Positions 7,911-16,927 are shown, numbered from the stretch's first letter. The stretch: DNA of 64,000 nt from Yamadazyma tenuis (GCF_029203305.1 NC_089462.1:1984001-2048000); one strand, 5' to 3'. Translations and numbers: made by a program. The notes: generated from the letters alone by a model not told the origin.

Positions 7911-10694
7911 CCGAACCAGTCACTTGTGGCTTTTCAAGTGCAGGCTGCAGAAAAGAGGATATTTTTTTCAGTTTAATTTAAGTACTGTAAAGACTTCGTA
8001 TTAGGTTTTATTGTTATATGGACATACTAATAGGGGTTTGCCGTCTCAGGCGGTGCCCTCTTTAATAGGAAATGATAGCCGTGCATATGCAACGATAATC
8101 AAAGACTATTCTCCTCTCTGAAAAAATCGATTGTGTGAGCGATTGTGTGCTGCCCCAGCTGAAAATACGCCCCTTAAATTGGAGAAAAAGAAAGCGATTT
8201 CAGGTTAGGTTGAGGAGTTTTATGACATGAATGGTGGCCTGGGGTGGCCTCTGGAGTTTTAAACTGCCCTGGACCTTGCTGGTGTCTAAAAAACGGGGTC
8301 TGTAAGCCCATTTTGTCAAGATTTGGAGGAATTTGATACAAGAACTAGCGATTTAGGAGTGAATCACCATTCAAAGGGATTGGAGCTATTTTAATTCTCT
8401 TAGGGGACACTGGAGATGCTTTGACTATCCAATTTCCTTCCATTTTTGTTCTTGGGCTAAGATTTGGGGTTCTTGTATGTTTTAAATTGTAGATGATATT
8501 CCCTAAGATAAATCACTATTTTCAGATGGTTTCTTTGGAATGAAAGACAGGGATACCACTTTAGTGATCTCTGAAACTTGAAACCGTTTGAGTAGGCATC
8601 TTTGTCACTCTTTTTGGTGGGCATTTTGATGTGTTGACTTCTCGCTATTTTCAGGCGATCTCCAGGACAGCCGATGCAGCTCCAAGTATGGGGTTTATGA
8701 ATAGTGACTTCCTCTAGCTTGTTTAGAATACTCTGAAAGTGACAAAATCTCTTTTGAATCTCTTGAATTTGTTAAGAATCTGGTTTTCTGGTAACTTTTA
8801 GGATAGGAAGATTTGAAAAAGGATACAAAATACCAAGCAACTTCTCAAATTCTGTTTTAGGAACTGTGAAAACTAGATTAACTCATAGAAACAATGTCTT
8901 CAATATGGCCAGTGTTCTTCGTTTGCTCTAAGTGTTGTTGGTTCACTAAAATATTCAAAGTTTGGCAATTGTTCAGTGATTTTGGGTTAAATTCAAATTG
9001 GACGAATCTTTCAGATTTTGGACTTTTTCGACAAGAAAACCACAACTCCTTATAAAACACAAGCTGTGAAAGTGATCAACAGTTTGTGTTTTCAGGATAG
9101 GTTCCCAAAAACCTAGAAATTCGAATTCTTGTGATTCTAGCATGTTTGTGAAATATTGAATTCGAGAGGTTTCAACACCAAAACCACAAACTCGGCCAAT
9201 TGACACATGCAGCACTATTCATAAGTACAAGGATTACTCCAGGTCTCTGAAACACATCACATGCTCTCTAGTTAAAATGTTAACTTTGAAAACATTGTAG
9301 TATTGTGAAGAACGCAAGAAAATCGCTGGCACCTAGGTAAACAACGCCGAATAAATCGTCAACCAGAATAGAATTTTCCCAAGAATTCAGCTATGGAGAT
9401 TCACAAGAGAAAACTGACCAGCTTCTATATGAACGCTGAAAATAGCCGATCAATAACCGAGATTATCAAGATGTGACCATCGCTGATTAATCCGAGTGAT
9501 TTACAAAATCTTTACAAATAATTTAACAATACCTCAAACATGTACCGAAGAGTTACCAGAGATATGACCCTGAATGCCATTTGATGACCAAAAGTACCTG
9601 AAGTCGGCACTGCTAGAGTCAATTATTACGGTACAGATAGACAAATATGACTGGTTTGGATGCAAAAAAACACCAATACAAAAGCAATTGCACCATAGAA
9701 AGCTGGAGAAGTAGAGAACCCTACAAAAGAGCCATTGGACTACAAGTTTCAGGTGGCTGCCGCATGTTTGAGAGGGTCACAGTTGATTACGAAAAGCAAG
9801 CGGACGCGTGCGGTATATGAGACAAAGTTTTTCGGACTCTGAATCCCTAAAACCCGTTTACTATCAATGGGTTGGCGAAGATCTACACCCCAGAGCTGGT
9901 CAGCCTAATGATTAATAACGCAAAAAGAAAAAAGAACTACATGGTCCAAGGCACCCAAAATAGTCATTCGAAGCACCAGAGAAGCCGAAGTCTCCAGAGG
10001 CTCAGGGAATTATTTTTTTCTCCCTTTTTAGAGTTACCCATTTTTCACGCATGAACCTGGGGCAATCGGCCAGCCTGCAGACACAATGTCATATGTAAAG
10101 GAATATCCCTCCCTTATCCAAGCCCCGGGTACAGGGAGGTGGCAGATCTATGGGTCATGGAATATGAGCCGAAAGTGACGCGAGTTTGAATGGAGTTGAG
10201 GTCGGCACCCACAGGAGTGACAGCTTATCCATGGTTGGGAGTTGCTTTTTCTGGCGGGGCTTTTGGGGAAAAGGTGGCGTGCTCGCACCAGGGGCCTCGA
10301 TGCGAATGGAACTTGAAGAAAAAACTGTTTGAAAAAAATGGATCCTCTTTGATGAATTGAATGGTATGTATAAGCTAGTACGATTTGAAGAGACATATCT
10401 GATGATGAATGATGAATAAACCTAATAAACTTATCTACATTACCTGAAATTTTTTTGAGTGAAGCGAAATATTCTGACCTATTTTTAAAGATAACAATAC
10501 CATCGGAGCTGTTTCTTTTTCCCAATCCAACTAGAAACACACTAACATCCTAATCTAGAAGCAAGTACATATTACCCTTATATCAAAATGTGGATTTTTA
10601 TTTTCTTAAAATTGTTTATTATTATATAAGTAGTAGTATCCCGCCGTGCTGGGCTTTTGTATGTTGTCTGTTATCTCCCAGTAATTAGTTCAAT

Positions 10695-11414
10695 ATGGCA
10701 AAGTCTAAAAATTACGAATTGTCCCAATTATACAGCTCCAGGCCGTATAAGTCCCGTTACCAAAGACCCTGTGACCTTTGTCGAAAGCGAAAGACTTGTT
10801 GCATCATGAGTACCCAGTCAACTTGTTTATCGTGCATCAAATCCAATAATGGCAATTGCACTTTTAACGAGGGGCCTGTCCAGCGTCGAAATCGAAAGGT
10901 GCCCGCTGTTACTTTACCGACCCAGCAGATACCCCGCCAGCTTCCGGCTAGTTTTGATAACCACTCGCCGAAGGTACGACCGGAGCTTGGGTCAATTGGA
11001 AGTGGTGGATCAAATGGTAGCAGTGGATCAAATGGTAGCAGGGGATCAAGTGGGAGTAGTGGGTCAATTGGTAGTGGGAGTATATCAATTGACAGTGGGA
11101 GTATATCAATTGGCAGTGGGAGTATATCAATTGGCAATGGGGAAAGTGGCGGACTGACAGACGCAAGGGTACCTGCCATTGGATCTTTCACCACTAACCT
11201 CATATCTCCCACGACTGTCACCACTTTCACCACCGTCATCACCGCCGTTGACACCCAGTCAACATACCCACTTCTGGAATTCACCCTAGAAGATGGGCTG
11301 CTTCTACCAGCTGAACAGGTCCAAGAGCCTGACATTCTTGATCTTGATTATATCAGCCCCACCTTCTCCAGTTTCGCACAGATCGAGTTTGAAGATATGC
11401 TTCTGTACTACTAA
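10695..11414 (+). CDS. Small Zn(II)2Cys6 DNA-binding protein with Gly/Ser repeats
   Basis: A 239-aa predicted nuclear regulator. The binuclear zinc cluster is complete near the N-terminus: C26, C29, C36, C44, C47 and C55, with the basic stretch CRKRKTCC between the first cysteines and a following RRNRK. Residues about 78-150 are a Gly/Ser-rich linker, part of which comes from a 24-nt DNA tandem repeat (about 11073-11144, giving repeated GSISI(D/G)S). The C-terminus is acidic and hydrophobic (EPDILDLDYISPTF, IEFEDMLLYY), which looks like an activation domain. It lacks the large middle-homology domain usual in this class (most members exceed 500 aa), so it is either naturally minimal or reduced. 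No orthologue is recognised. It is the first gene after the desert. Confidence 0.75.
   Translation: MAKSKNYELSQLYSSRPYKSRYQRPCDLCRKRKTCCIMSTQSTCLSCIKSNNGNCTFNEGPVQRRNRKVPAVTLPTQQIPRQLPASFDNHSPKVRPELGSIGSGGSNGSSGSNGSRGSSGSSGSIGSGSISIDSGSISIGSGSISIGNGESGGLTDARVPAIGSFTTNLISPTTVTTFTTVITAVDTQSTYPLLEFTLEDGLLLPAEQVQEPDILDLDYISPTFSSFAQIEFEDMLLYY
11073..11144 (+). repeat. 24-nt in-frame tandem repeat in the zinc-cluster gene
   Basis: Three near-identical copies based on GTGGGAGTATATCAATTG plus GCA encode GSISI(D/G)S units. The copies differ by single bases, and the period is a multiple of three, so copy changes would keep the frame. Confidence 0.7.
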
Positions 11415-11810
11415 TACCAGAGAGATTGGGAGACTTGAAGCATGGAAGTATGCTCTAGAAGTACGAGAAAATATGGGAGTCCTCTGGACAGTACTTCTGC
11501 CTATCGCCTGACCAGTAAAGTAACAAAATGCATATCGCCAATTACTTGGCAATCCACAACTGTGACTATCTAACGTCCAACACCTACAATTTCGTCCACC
11601 TCCTGAGTCATCTACAACCTGTCGATCGCCTTCTGAGTCATCCAACGACCCAACTCGTGAATACCATCGTCAAGTAATTCGCCACTATGCATGACACTGA
11701 GATTGTTGTATTACTAAGGCAGTGACTAATCTCCTAAAAATATACGAAATATTCCGCACATAAAATCCTCTGAAGTTCCACCATATTCCGTAGAGCAATA
11801 ATTTTTGACT
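11415..11810. promoter_or_regulatory. BUL promoter region with two perfect Gcn4-type sites
   Basis: The 396-bp gap between the zinc-cluster gene and the first BUL gene holds TGAGTCA at 11604-11610 and again at 11634-11640, each followed by T, exactly 30 bp apart and about 170-210 bp before the BUL ATG. TGAGTCA/TGACTCA is the binding site of Gcn4 and other bZIP activators. Bul adaptors drive ubiquitination of amino-acid permeases, so general amino-acid control of this gene would make sense; that link is inferred. No ORF of note is seen. Confidence 0.6.
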
Positions 11811-13898
11811 ATGTTCCTCGACCAAGAACAGAGTTATAACGAGACTGAAGACTTCCACTTTAAGGAGGAAGACCTAAAGAATGTTAAGGAATTGCCCCTT
11901 TGGAATATTCTCCCCTCGTATCAGATGTACTCACAATCTTTCTTTAATCAACAACCAGATCCACCCCACTACGATGCCCCGTGTTCTGAGCTGAGCCGGT
12001 ATACCCCCGATACTGGTGCCATTTCGCTCTCGGTGTCGGCCGGTCCTAGCACCGTGAGCACCCAGGATCTTCAATCCCAGGCACAATCGCAGTCGCAATC
12101 CCTGGTAACCACCCACTCTCACTCGGATTCCTCTCCAGATCCTGCCAGAGTCACCTTTAATGATAATGAGGGCCATGGTTGGCAAAGCTCTGTTCTTGAC
12201 CATGTCAACAAATTAAACAATATGACAGAAACCGACAACCAGTTCGCTAAGGCCATTAAGATCCAAACGTTCTATACTGCTGATATTTGCAAAATCAATG
12301 AACCTCCAAAACTCATCGACCCATCCAAATTCGAGTACAAACAGGGCGATTACATAAACGGGTACATCAAAATCGATAATATCAGTGGCCTCAGAATCCC
12401 ATTTAGAATGTTCTATTTGTTGTTGCAAGGCTCTATCACTGTGGGTCACCAAAGGAAGACGTTCCTCGAAATGTTCGACTTCCATGGTAGTTTCTTGAAG
12501 TATGTCTACATCAATCGTCTTGTCACAGAGTACACAAATTCCGCCGTGTGCCCATGTTTTGTGGATAATGATGGCAGCTACATGTCGTTCGCATCTGAAC
12601 ACCTCGAACCTCATACCAGTTACAAGCGGTTTTTCTCGTTCCGTATCCCTAGCCACTTGTTGGACAATGAGTGTCCCAGCTATACCCTAAGCAGCCATGT
12701 AAGACTCCCACCGTCGATGGGAGACGTCAAGGACTTTGGCCTCGTGAACTCGCGCATCGACTACAGTGTCATTGCCACGTTCATCGGGAAGGCCACCTCG
12801 TACCAGTTTAACCCGACTCAGGAAAATGCGTTGGTGTTTAACGAACATGGTGATGAATATGTGATTTTAAAAGACCTGAAAGCGCCTCTCCGAATCGTCG
12901 AAGAGACACCCCCAGTGCAGGAGGGGGCTGCCATCCACCAGGACTTGCTTCTTTCGAACTTGATTAAGCGGATAGACGAGCGGATCCAAGTGGGCAACAA
13001 ATTGGCCCAGATACTTGCCCACCAGAAATTCCAGGAAATCAGCCAAGTCGTAGATGTGTTGGAGGAGCAGATCGAACGCCAGAGCAGTAACAAACTTCAA
13101 CAATTATACGTAAGAACCGAAAGAGAGAAGAGCCACAAGCCCAAATTGATCACTTTGGAGGTCAATTCGTCAAGTATGCTTTTGAAGAAAACGGCTCTTT
13201 TGACGGTGTCGACCCCCGACGTGATATACAATTTACAATACGTGCAGCCGAAGCCTATCCGTGGTAATGGGCTTCCTGATTTGACTCTCTCGGTGCCGTT
13301 CAAGATGCTGTGTCAAAGTTCCAGTATGCCCAAACTCAAGTCATTGAACGTTGATTTCGCATGCTTGACTATCCTGTCAGCAACGCCAATTCCACTTGAG
13401 TTCAACCATAAAATGCTCTTCAGGAATCTGAAACCCGACCTGACGTATTTCAACGACCACGACAACTTCCAAAGAAATATTGTCAACTTCTTCAAGGGGG
13501 AGTTTGAGCGGGTGAAGGAACTCAACAAGAAAGTCAACATCGACAACCTCAAGTTTGAAAAGAGCCTTTTGGATGACATCAAGACGCTAGCGTTGCTCAA
13601 GGAAAAGACCGTCAACTTGACGGTGTTTGGCCCAACCATCGTCCAGCACGGCTCGTCTACCACGCTGCCAGCCTGGAATAAGGTGGATTCCCAGTGGGAA
13701 AGTGAGTTTGAGCTCGGGCTCGATTTTGGCAACCTTTCCACAAAGGGAACGCGGGTGCAAAATCCCTTTGACACCTTCACCTTGGTGCCAGACTTTCAGA
13801 ACTGTTATGGGGCGAGGTTATACTATCTCAAGATCCAGTTTGAGTTTCTGAACCATCGGGTGTATTTGAAGGTGCCGGTGCTGATAGTGAAGAAGTAG
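11811..13898 (+). CDS. BUL1: BUL-family alpha-arrestin, Rsp5 adaptor (BUL copy A)
   Basis: A 695-aa ubiquitin-ligase adaptor. Bul proteins bind the HECT ligase Rsp5 and direct ubiquitination and endocytic sorting of plasma-membrane permeases such as Gap1. The N-terminus has the family motif ILPSYQMY (33-40) and a true PY motif PPHY (51-54) for Rsp5 WW domains, followed by a Ser/Gln-rich linker. From about residue 140 comes the arrestin-like Bul1_N region (FEYKQGDYINGYIKIDN, IPSHLLDNECPSY) and then the Bul1_C part ending VYLKVPVLIVKK. The start is the ATG at 11811. S. cerevisiae Bul1 is longer (976 aa). A paralogue lies 0.7 kb downstream in the same orientation, and two Gcn4-like sites lie upstream. 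Confidence 0.88.
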   Translation: MFLDQEQSYNETEDFHFKEEDLKNVKELPLWNILPSYQMYSQSFFNQQPDPPHYDAPCSELSRYTPDTGAISLSVSAGPSTVSTQDLQSQAQSQSQSLVTTHSHSDSSPDPARVTFNDNEGHGWQSSVLDHVNKLNNMTETDNQFAKAIKIQTFYTADICKINEPPKLIDPSKFEYKQGDYINGYIKIDNISGLRIPFRMFYLLLQGSITVGHQRKTFLEMFDFHGSFLKYVYINRLVTEYTNSAVCPCFVDNDGSYMSFASEHLEPHTSYKRFFSFRIPSHLLDNECPSYTLSSHVRLPPSMGDVKDFGLVNSRIDYSVIATFIGKATSYQFNPTQENALVFNEHGDEYVILKDLKAPLRIVEETPPVQEGAAIHQDLLLSNLIKRIDERIQVGNKLAQILAHQKFQEISQVVDVLEEQIERQSSNKLQQLYVRTEREKSHKPKLITLEVNSSSMLLKKTALLTVSTPDVIYNLQYVQPKPIRGNGLPDLTLSVPFKMLCQSSSMPKLKSLNVDFACLTILSATPIPLEFNHKMLFRNLKPDLTYFNDHDNFQRNIVNFFKGEFERVKELNKKVNIDNLKFEKSLLDDIKTLALLKEKTVNLTVFGPTIVQHGSSTTLPAWNKVDSQWESEFELGLDFGNLSTKGTRVQNPFDTFTLVPDFQNCYGARLYYLKIQFEFLNHRVYLKVPVLIVKK

Positions 13899-14204
13899 AA
13901 ATTAATATATGCTTTAATAATAGAGAATTGAGAGTGACGGAGCTACCATTGACGCGCGGGGCGGTTTTTGTCTGCGCCCCCAACGGTGACCAATGATATT
14001 TTTTTGACCCTATGTCCGCTGTTAGAAGTTTTCGCAGCCAGCTTTATCTCCACCACTTTCAATTTCGCATCGGACTTCCACCGATGTCGCATGCCTCATA
14101 CCTCTGACTGCCACCGATCCTCCAGCTATCGAAATCATCTTGCCCCTCGTAAAGGTGCTTTCATCGATCCTTTGCCCGTATGTCCACTGTTGTGTTTTGC
14201 GCCC

Positions 14205-14243
14205 AGGAGATAGAAGGAGATGGTTTATCTCCTTCTATCTCCT
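14205..14243. repeat. Perfect 17-bp inverted repeat with 5-nt loop
   Basis: The left arm 14205-14221 (AGGAGATAGAAGGAGAT) and right arm 14227-14243 are exact reverse complements, separated by GGTTT. A transcript across it would fold into a very stable hairpin. It lies between the two diverged segments of the inter-BUL spacer and overlaps the ATG of the 103-codon remnant ORF. Confidence 0.9.
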
Positions 14244-14531
14244 CCACTTTCAACTTCGTATCAGTCTCCCACCGATATCGCATCCCTCAAAGCTCTGTCT
14301 CCCAATGATGTCTCGTCCCTCATAACTTTAACTGAGACCGATCCTCCGCCAATCGAAACCATCTCGCCCCTCGTAAATGTGCCCTCATCGGTCTCCGTCT
14401 CCGAGACCGACTATCGCGCCACCCTGGTAGTTGTTAATTCCGCCGCATCAACCAATTCCGCAGAGCCTTTCCAAACCAAGCCGCACGCTACCTGCACTCT
14501 GTACGATCTGCTGCCGTACCAGTGTGACTAA
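14220..14531 (+). pseudogene. Probable truncated third BUL paralogue (103-codon remnant)
   Basis: An ATG-started frame of 103 codons, Ser/Thr/Pro-rich, ending in CTLYDLLPYQCD and a stop. The ending resembles the N-terminal motif of the neighbouring BUL proteins (WNILPSYQMY in copy A, HTLPSYELH in copy B) with one residue lost (LPSYQ to LPYQ), and then breaks off just where the rest of a BUL protein should follow. It lies 68 bp before copy B, in a different frame. It is best read as a decayed duplicate; a short expressed protein or upstream leader of copy B is the alternative. Confidence 0.4.
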
Positions 14532-14598
14532 TCCAACTGATTGTAAAAAATATAAATATTGGTCAATTGGCAGATGGATCCCCTAGCCCACCTTTTCC

Positions 14599-16341
14599 AT
14601 GTCTCTGCCACGCTACGACCAATCACCGTCGACTTTTCAACCAGGGCTGGAGCTGTTAGAGCCAACCAACGCGTCCGCACTAAGCGCTCAGCTGTCTGCG
14701 TTCAAGCCACACACTCTCCCATCATACGAACTTCATACCAATTCCTTCTTTACTCCCAACGAGGACAACGACTGGGAATGCACCAGTGCACGGACCATCG
14801 AGCAATCAGTTGACTCGGCCTCAGTAACTGGCGAAACCCTCGTTGACAGCATTCCTAAACTTGATGATATCAGCAAGGATGATAACGCGTTTGCCAAAAG
14901 CATTAAAGTGGTTTTGACCATAGATGACCCCACAAGACAGTACGAGCCGGGAAACACGATCCATGGCTCTGCTCACATCGAGAATTCGGGCGACGTAGAC
15001 GTCGACTACAAGTTTCTTTGCATTTCGTTTGAAGGTCGTCTTTTGAACCCTAAACAGACCAAAAACTTCCTCCAGATCATCGATCTCAACTGCCAACCGG
15101 TGAAGGTAGCACCGGTGGTGCGGTCAGGCTCGTCCCGTGACTTGCCGGTGTCATTCGACATTCCGTACCGGCTTTTGGACAATGAATGTCCTCATGACTT
15201 GATGTCGCACCTCAACCTCCCACCGTCAGTCGACAGCAAAGGTGCCAGAGTGTTTGGATTTAGTAATACCGACCTTAATTACTGTGTGCTGGTGCGGTTG
15301 GTGGGCCGGGGAGCAGACTACGGCGTCGTGAGCCGGGGCCCGTCCGAATACGTGATTTTGAGAGGAGATACCAAGAGAATCGATATAATCCCCACCGAGG
15401 TGAAAAACCTCCCATTGGCCACTCAAAACGGTATGCTCCACGATCTTTTGGCCCGTATCGACAAGAAGCTTCAGATGGCCCACGAGGTTCTGAAGGTGCT
15501 TGGCGGGCGCAATCTCGAAGGTATTGAAGATCTCGTCGGGTCCATTGAAGAGGTAATAAAGTGTAGCTCCAAAGGCTCTCAATCATACAGTACCGCCCCT
15601 ATACCAGTTGTGGGTGAATCCAACCACAAGAAGGTGATTGAGTTGAAATCGGTGTTTGTGAGGCCGTTTTTCAAGAAAATCGAAATGTTGTTGCAGACTC
15701 CCAACACCGTGTACTGCATTCCCTACCAAAGAAACCTCCATGAGATCTTGACCATACCTCTTAGTCTTAAGAGTAATAGTCCTGTCAAACTCAAGAGTAT
15801 ACGGGTCAGCTTGGGGATCTTGTCGATCAGGTCCGACGTGTACCCAATTCCACTTGAAATCAACCACGATATGATGTTCAAGAACACCAACCCTCCCATC
15901 ACCAACGATACCGATACATTCAGCCACCACATTATTAGTGTGTTCCGGGCCAAGTACCACGAGGTGCGGGATGCGATTCAGGAGATGGGGGCAGAGAACT
16001 TCAAAATCGAACAGGAGTTGGTGAACTCGATCAGGTCCATGGCGATGCTCAAGGACAAAATGGTGGAGCTCCCGCTCTGCTCACCGGTGCTCACCCAGAA
16101 TGAGCAGCCAGTCTCAACCATTGCGTGGACCAAGGTGGACAATGCCTACCATTGTGATGTCGAGGTCACGGTGGATTTTGCCGGTGTGAACAGTAAGCAA
16201 TTGCAGTCAATGTTTAAGCGGATCCAGCTTCTTCCGAATTTCCAGTACTGTCACGAGTCCAGGCTTTATTATTTGAAGGTGGTGTTGGATTTCGGTGACA
16301 ACACGTTTGTAGCCAAATTACCGTTGTCAATCATCAATTGA
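14599..16341 (+). CDS. BUL-family alpha-arrestin, divergent tandem paralogue (BUL copy B)
   Basis: A 580-aa paralogue of copy A. It keeps the arrestin-like core (QYEPGNTIHGSAHIENSGD, YRLLDNECPHDLM, LPPSV) and the C-terminal Bul1_C region ending YYLKVVLDFGDNTFVAKLPL. It has no PPxY; instead it has LPRY at 3-6 and LPSY at 40-43, weaker PY variants that could still meet Rsp5 WW domains. Compared with copy A it is shorter by about 115 residues, chiefly in the N-terminal linker. The role in permease trafficking is inferred from the family. The ATG at 14599 sits 68 bp after the remnant ORF. Its stop is only 18 bp from a possible convergent exon. Confidence 0.85.
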   Translation: MSLPRYDQSPSTFQPGLELLEPTNASALSAQLSAFKPHTLPSYELHTNSFFTPNEDNDWECTSARTIEQSVDSASVTGETLVDSIPKLDDISKDDNAFAKSIKVVLTIDDPTRQYEPGNTIHGSAHIENSGDVDVDYKFLCISFEGRLLNPKQTKNFLQIIDLNCQPVKVAPVVRSGSSRDLPVSFDIPYRLLDNECPHDLMSHLNLPPSVDSKGARVFGFSNTDLNYCVLVRLVGRGADYGVVSRGPSEYVILRGDTKRIDIIPTEVKNLPLATQNGMLHDLLARIDKKLQMAHEVLKVLGGRNLEGIEDLVGSIEEVIKCSSKGSQSYSTAPIPVVGESNHKKVIELKSVFVRPFFKKIEMLLQTPNTVYCIPYQRNLHEILTIPLSLKSNSPVKLKSIRVSLGILSIRSDVYPIPLEINHDMMFKNTNPPITNDTDTFSHHIISVFRAKYHEVRDAIQEMGAENFKIEQELVNSIRSMAMLKDKMVELPLCSPVLTQNEQPVSTIAWTKVDNAYHCDVEVTVDFAGVNSKQLQSMFKRIQLLPNFQYCHESRLYYLKVVLDFGDNTFVAKLPLSIIN

Positions 16342-16358
16342 CTTCTGCATCTATTTAT

Positions 16359-16567
16359 TTATAATATACTAATTTTGGTAATCAAGACCTCACATTGGTA
16401 TTTCATTGCTCTATACATATTGGCTAGTTTACCTTTCTCTGTGTCACGAATGCCCATGGCTGTATCCAATAAATCACTCATGGAGTTGAAAACTTTATCA
16501 TCCAATAAATTAACATTCTTTGGAAGACTATCCTCAACATGTGAGGCTATTTGTTCAGATGCTTTAC
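16359..16567 (-). CDS. Possible terminal exon of an unrecognised spliced minus-strand gene
   Basis: On the minus strand an open frame runs from 16589 to a TAA ending at 16359. The last roughly 69 codons read like a real protein C-terminus, hydrophilic and helical (ASEQIASHVEDSLPKNVN, DKVFNSMSDLLDTAMGIRD, ANMYRAMKYQCEVLITKI). No early ATG exists in the frame and a stop lies just upstream, but an intron-like end TTGACTAAT...TTTCTTTAG finishes at 16568, and a GTATGA lies 42 nt further upstream (16610). A first exon with ATG within 16610-16927 is not evident. It may be a small spliced gene, a remnant, or chance. A plus-strand frame of 91 codons here has no ATG start. Confidence 0.3.
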
Positions 16568-16589
16568 CTAAAGAAATCCCCTTAATTAG

Positions 16590-16927
16590 TCAAAGTCTGC
16601 TATGTCATACAAAAGTGGAGATCAAACCGTGGCCCCAAGTAAAAGTGTGACCGAGTAAAGAAGATTTGATGGTGTGGCACTTGTGGTTAGCGAGCGACAG
16701 TTCTGCCCTCCTCCAACAATGCAGTTCCTACATAATGTATAATGCCATTGATACACCCATGACGTGACATTAAATTATCCACACATGACGTGTGGCAATT
16801 CGATGTAATTTCATAGCAAATGCCTTTATGCATGAATTTCGCAACCGATTTTGCAATTGCAAAATGTAGCAATCTTGGTTGAGTATAAATATCCCTGTAT
16901 TCCAGGTTTTGGTCCACCACAATTAAC
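16590..16927. other. Upstream region of the glycine-rich gene
   Basis: About 340 bp with no ORF of its own. It contains TGACGTGACA at 16760-16769 and ACATGACGTG at 16782-16791 (ACGT-core, CRE/E-box like), and a TATA-like GAGTATAAATA at 16881-16891, about 40 bp before the ATG at 16928, consistent with an inducible promoter for that gene. Confidence 0.4.

Larger units (their letters stand above)
5353..10694. other. 5.3-kb gene desert (candidate regional centromere, ncRNA locus or decayed DNA)
   Basis: No convincing protein gene is seen between the ADH start and the small zinc-cluster gene; open frames are below about 130 codons, mostly lack an ATG, and show no known family. The stretch is visibly richer in A+T than the flanking genes, especially 6500-7550 and 8200-10000, with a GC-richer island at about 7670-7910. 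I see no tRNA, LTR with clear TG...CA ends, or long inverted repeat by eye. It contains a 16-bp perfect palindrome (6136-6151) and a 75-codon ORF (6152-6379). In this clade regional centromeres are gene-free AT-richer troughs of a few kilobases, which this resembles, but the sequence alone cannot prove it. Confidence 0.6.
13899..14598. other. Inter-BUL region with diverged duplication, hairpin and BUL N-terminal remnant
   Basis: This 700-bp spacer holds two diverged copies of a coding-like segment (about 14040-14170 and 14234-14391). Their translations in matching frames resemble each other (LSPPLSISHRTSTDVA against LSPPLSTSYQSPTDIA; TDPPAIEIILPLVKV against TDPPPIETISPLVNV). A perfect inverted repeat lies between them (14205-14243). 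It reads as the decayed 5' part of a further BUL-like gene. Confidence 0.55.

Noticed and set aside
7594..7923. 109-codon minus-strand frame over the GC-richer island
   Set aside because: Chance opening in GC-rich DNA; no homology pattern and the complementary strand is open too.
8878..9215. Two overlapping 60-80-codon minus-strand frames
   Set aside because: Short, Phe/Asn-rich and mutually overlapping in different frames; typical of AT-rich non-coding DNA.
10148..10540. 130-codon minus-strand frame in the desert
   Set aside because: It begins with GTG, has no ATG near the start, and its composition (Ser, His, Phe-rich, irregular) matches no family.
5353..10694. Retrotransposon or DNA transposon hypothesis for the desert
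   Set aside because: No reverse transcriptase, integrase or transposase motif in any frame, and no terminal repeats seen by eye.
16375..16650. 91-codon plus frame after BUL copy B
   Set aside because: It starts with TTG, not ATG, and lies opposite the better-supported minus-strand exon.
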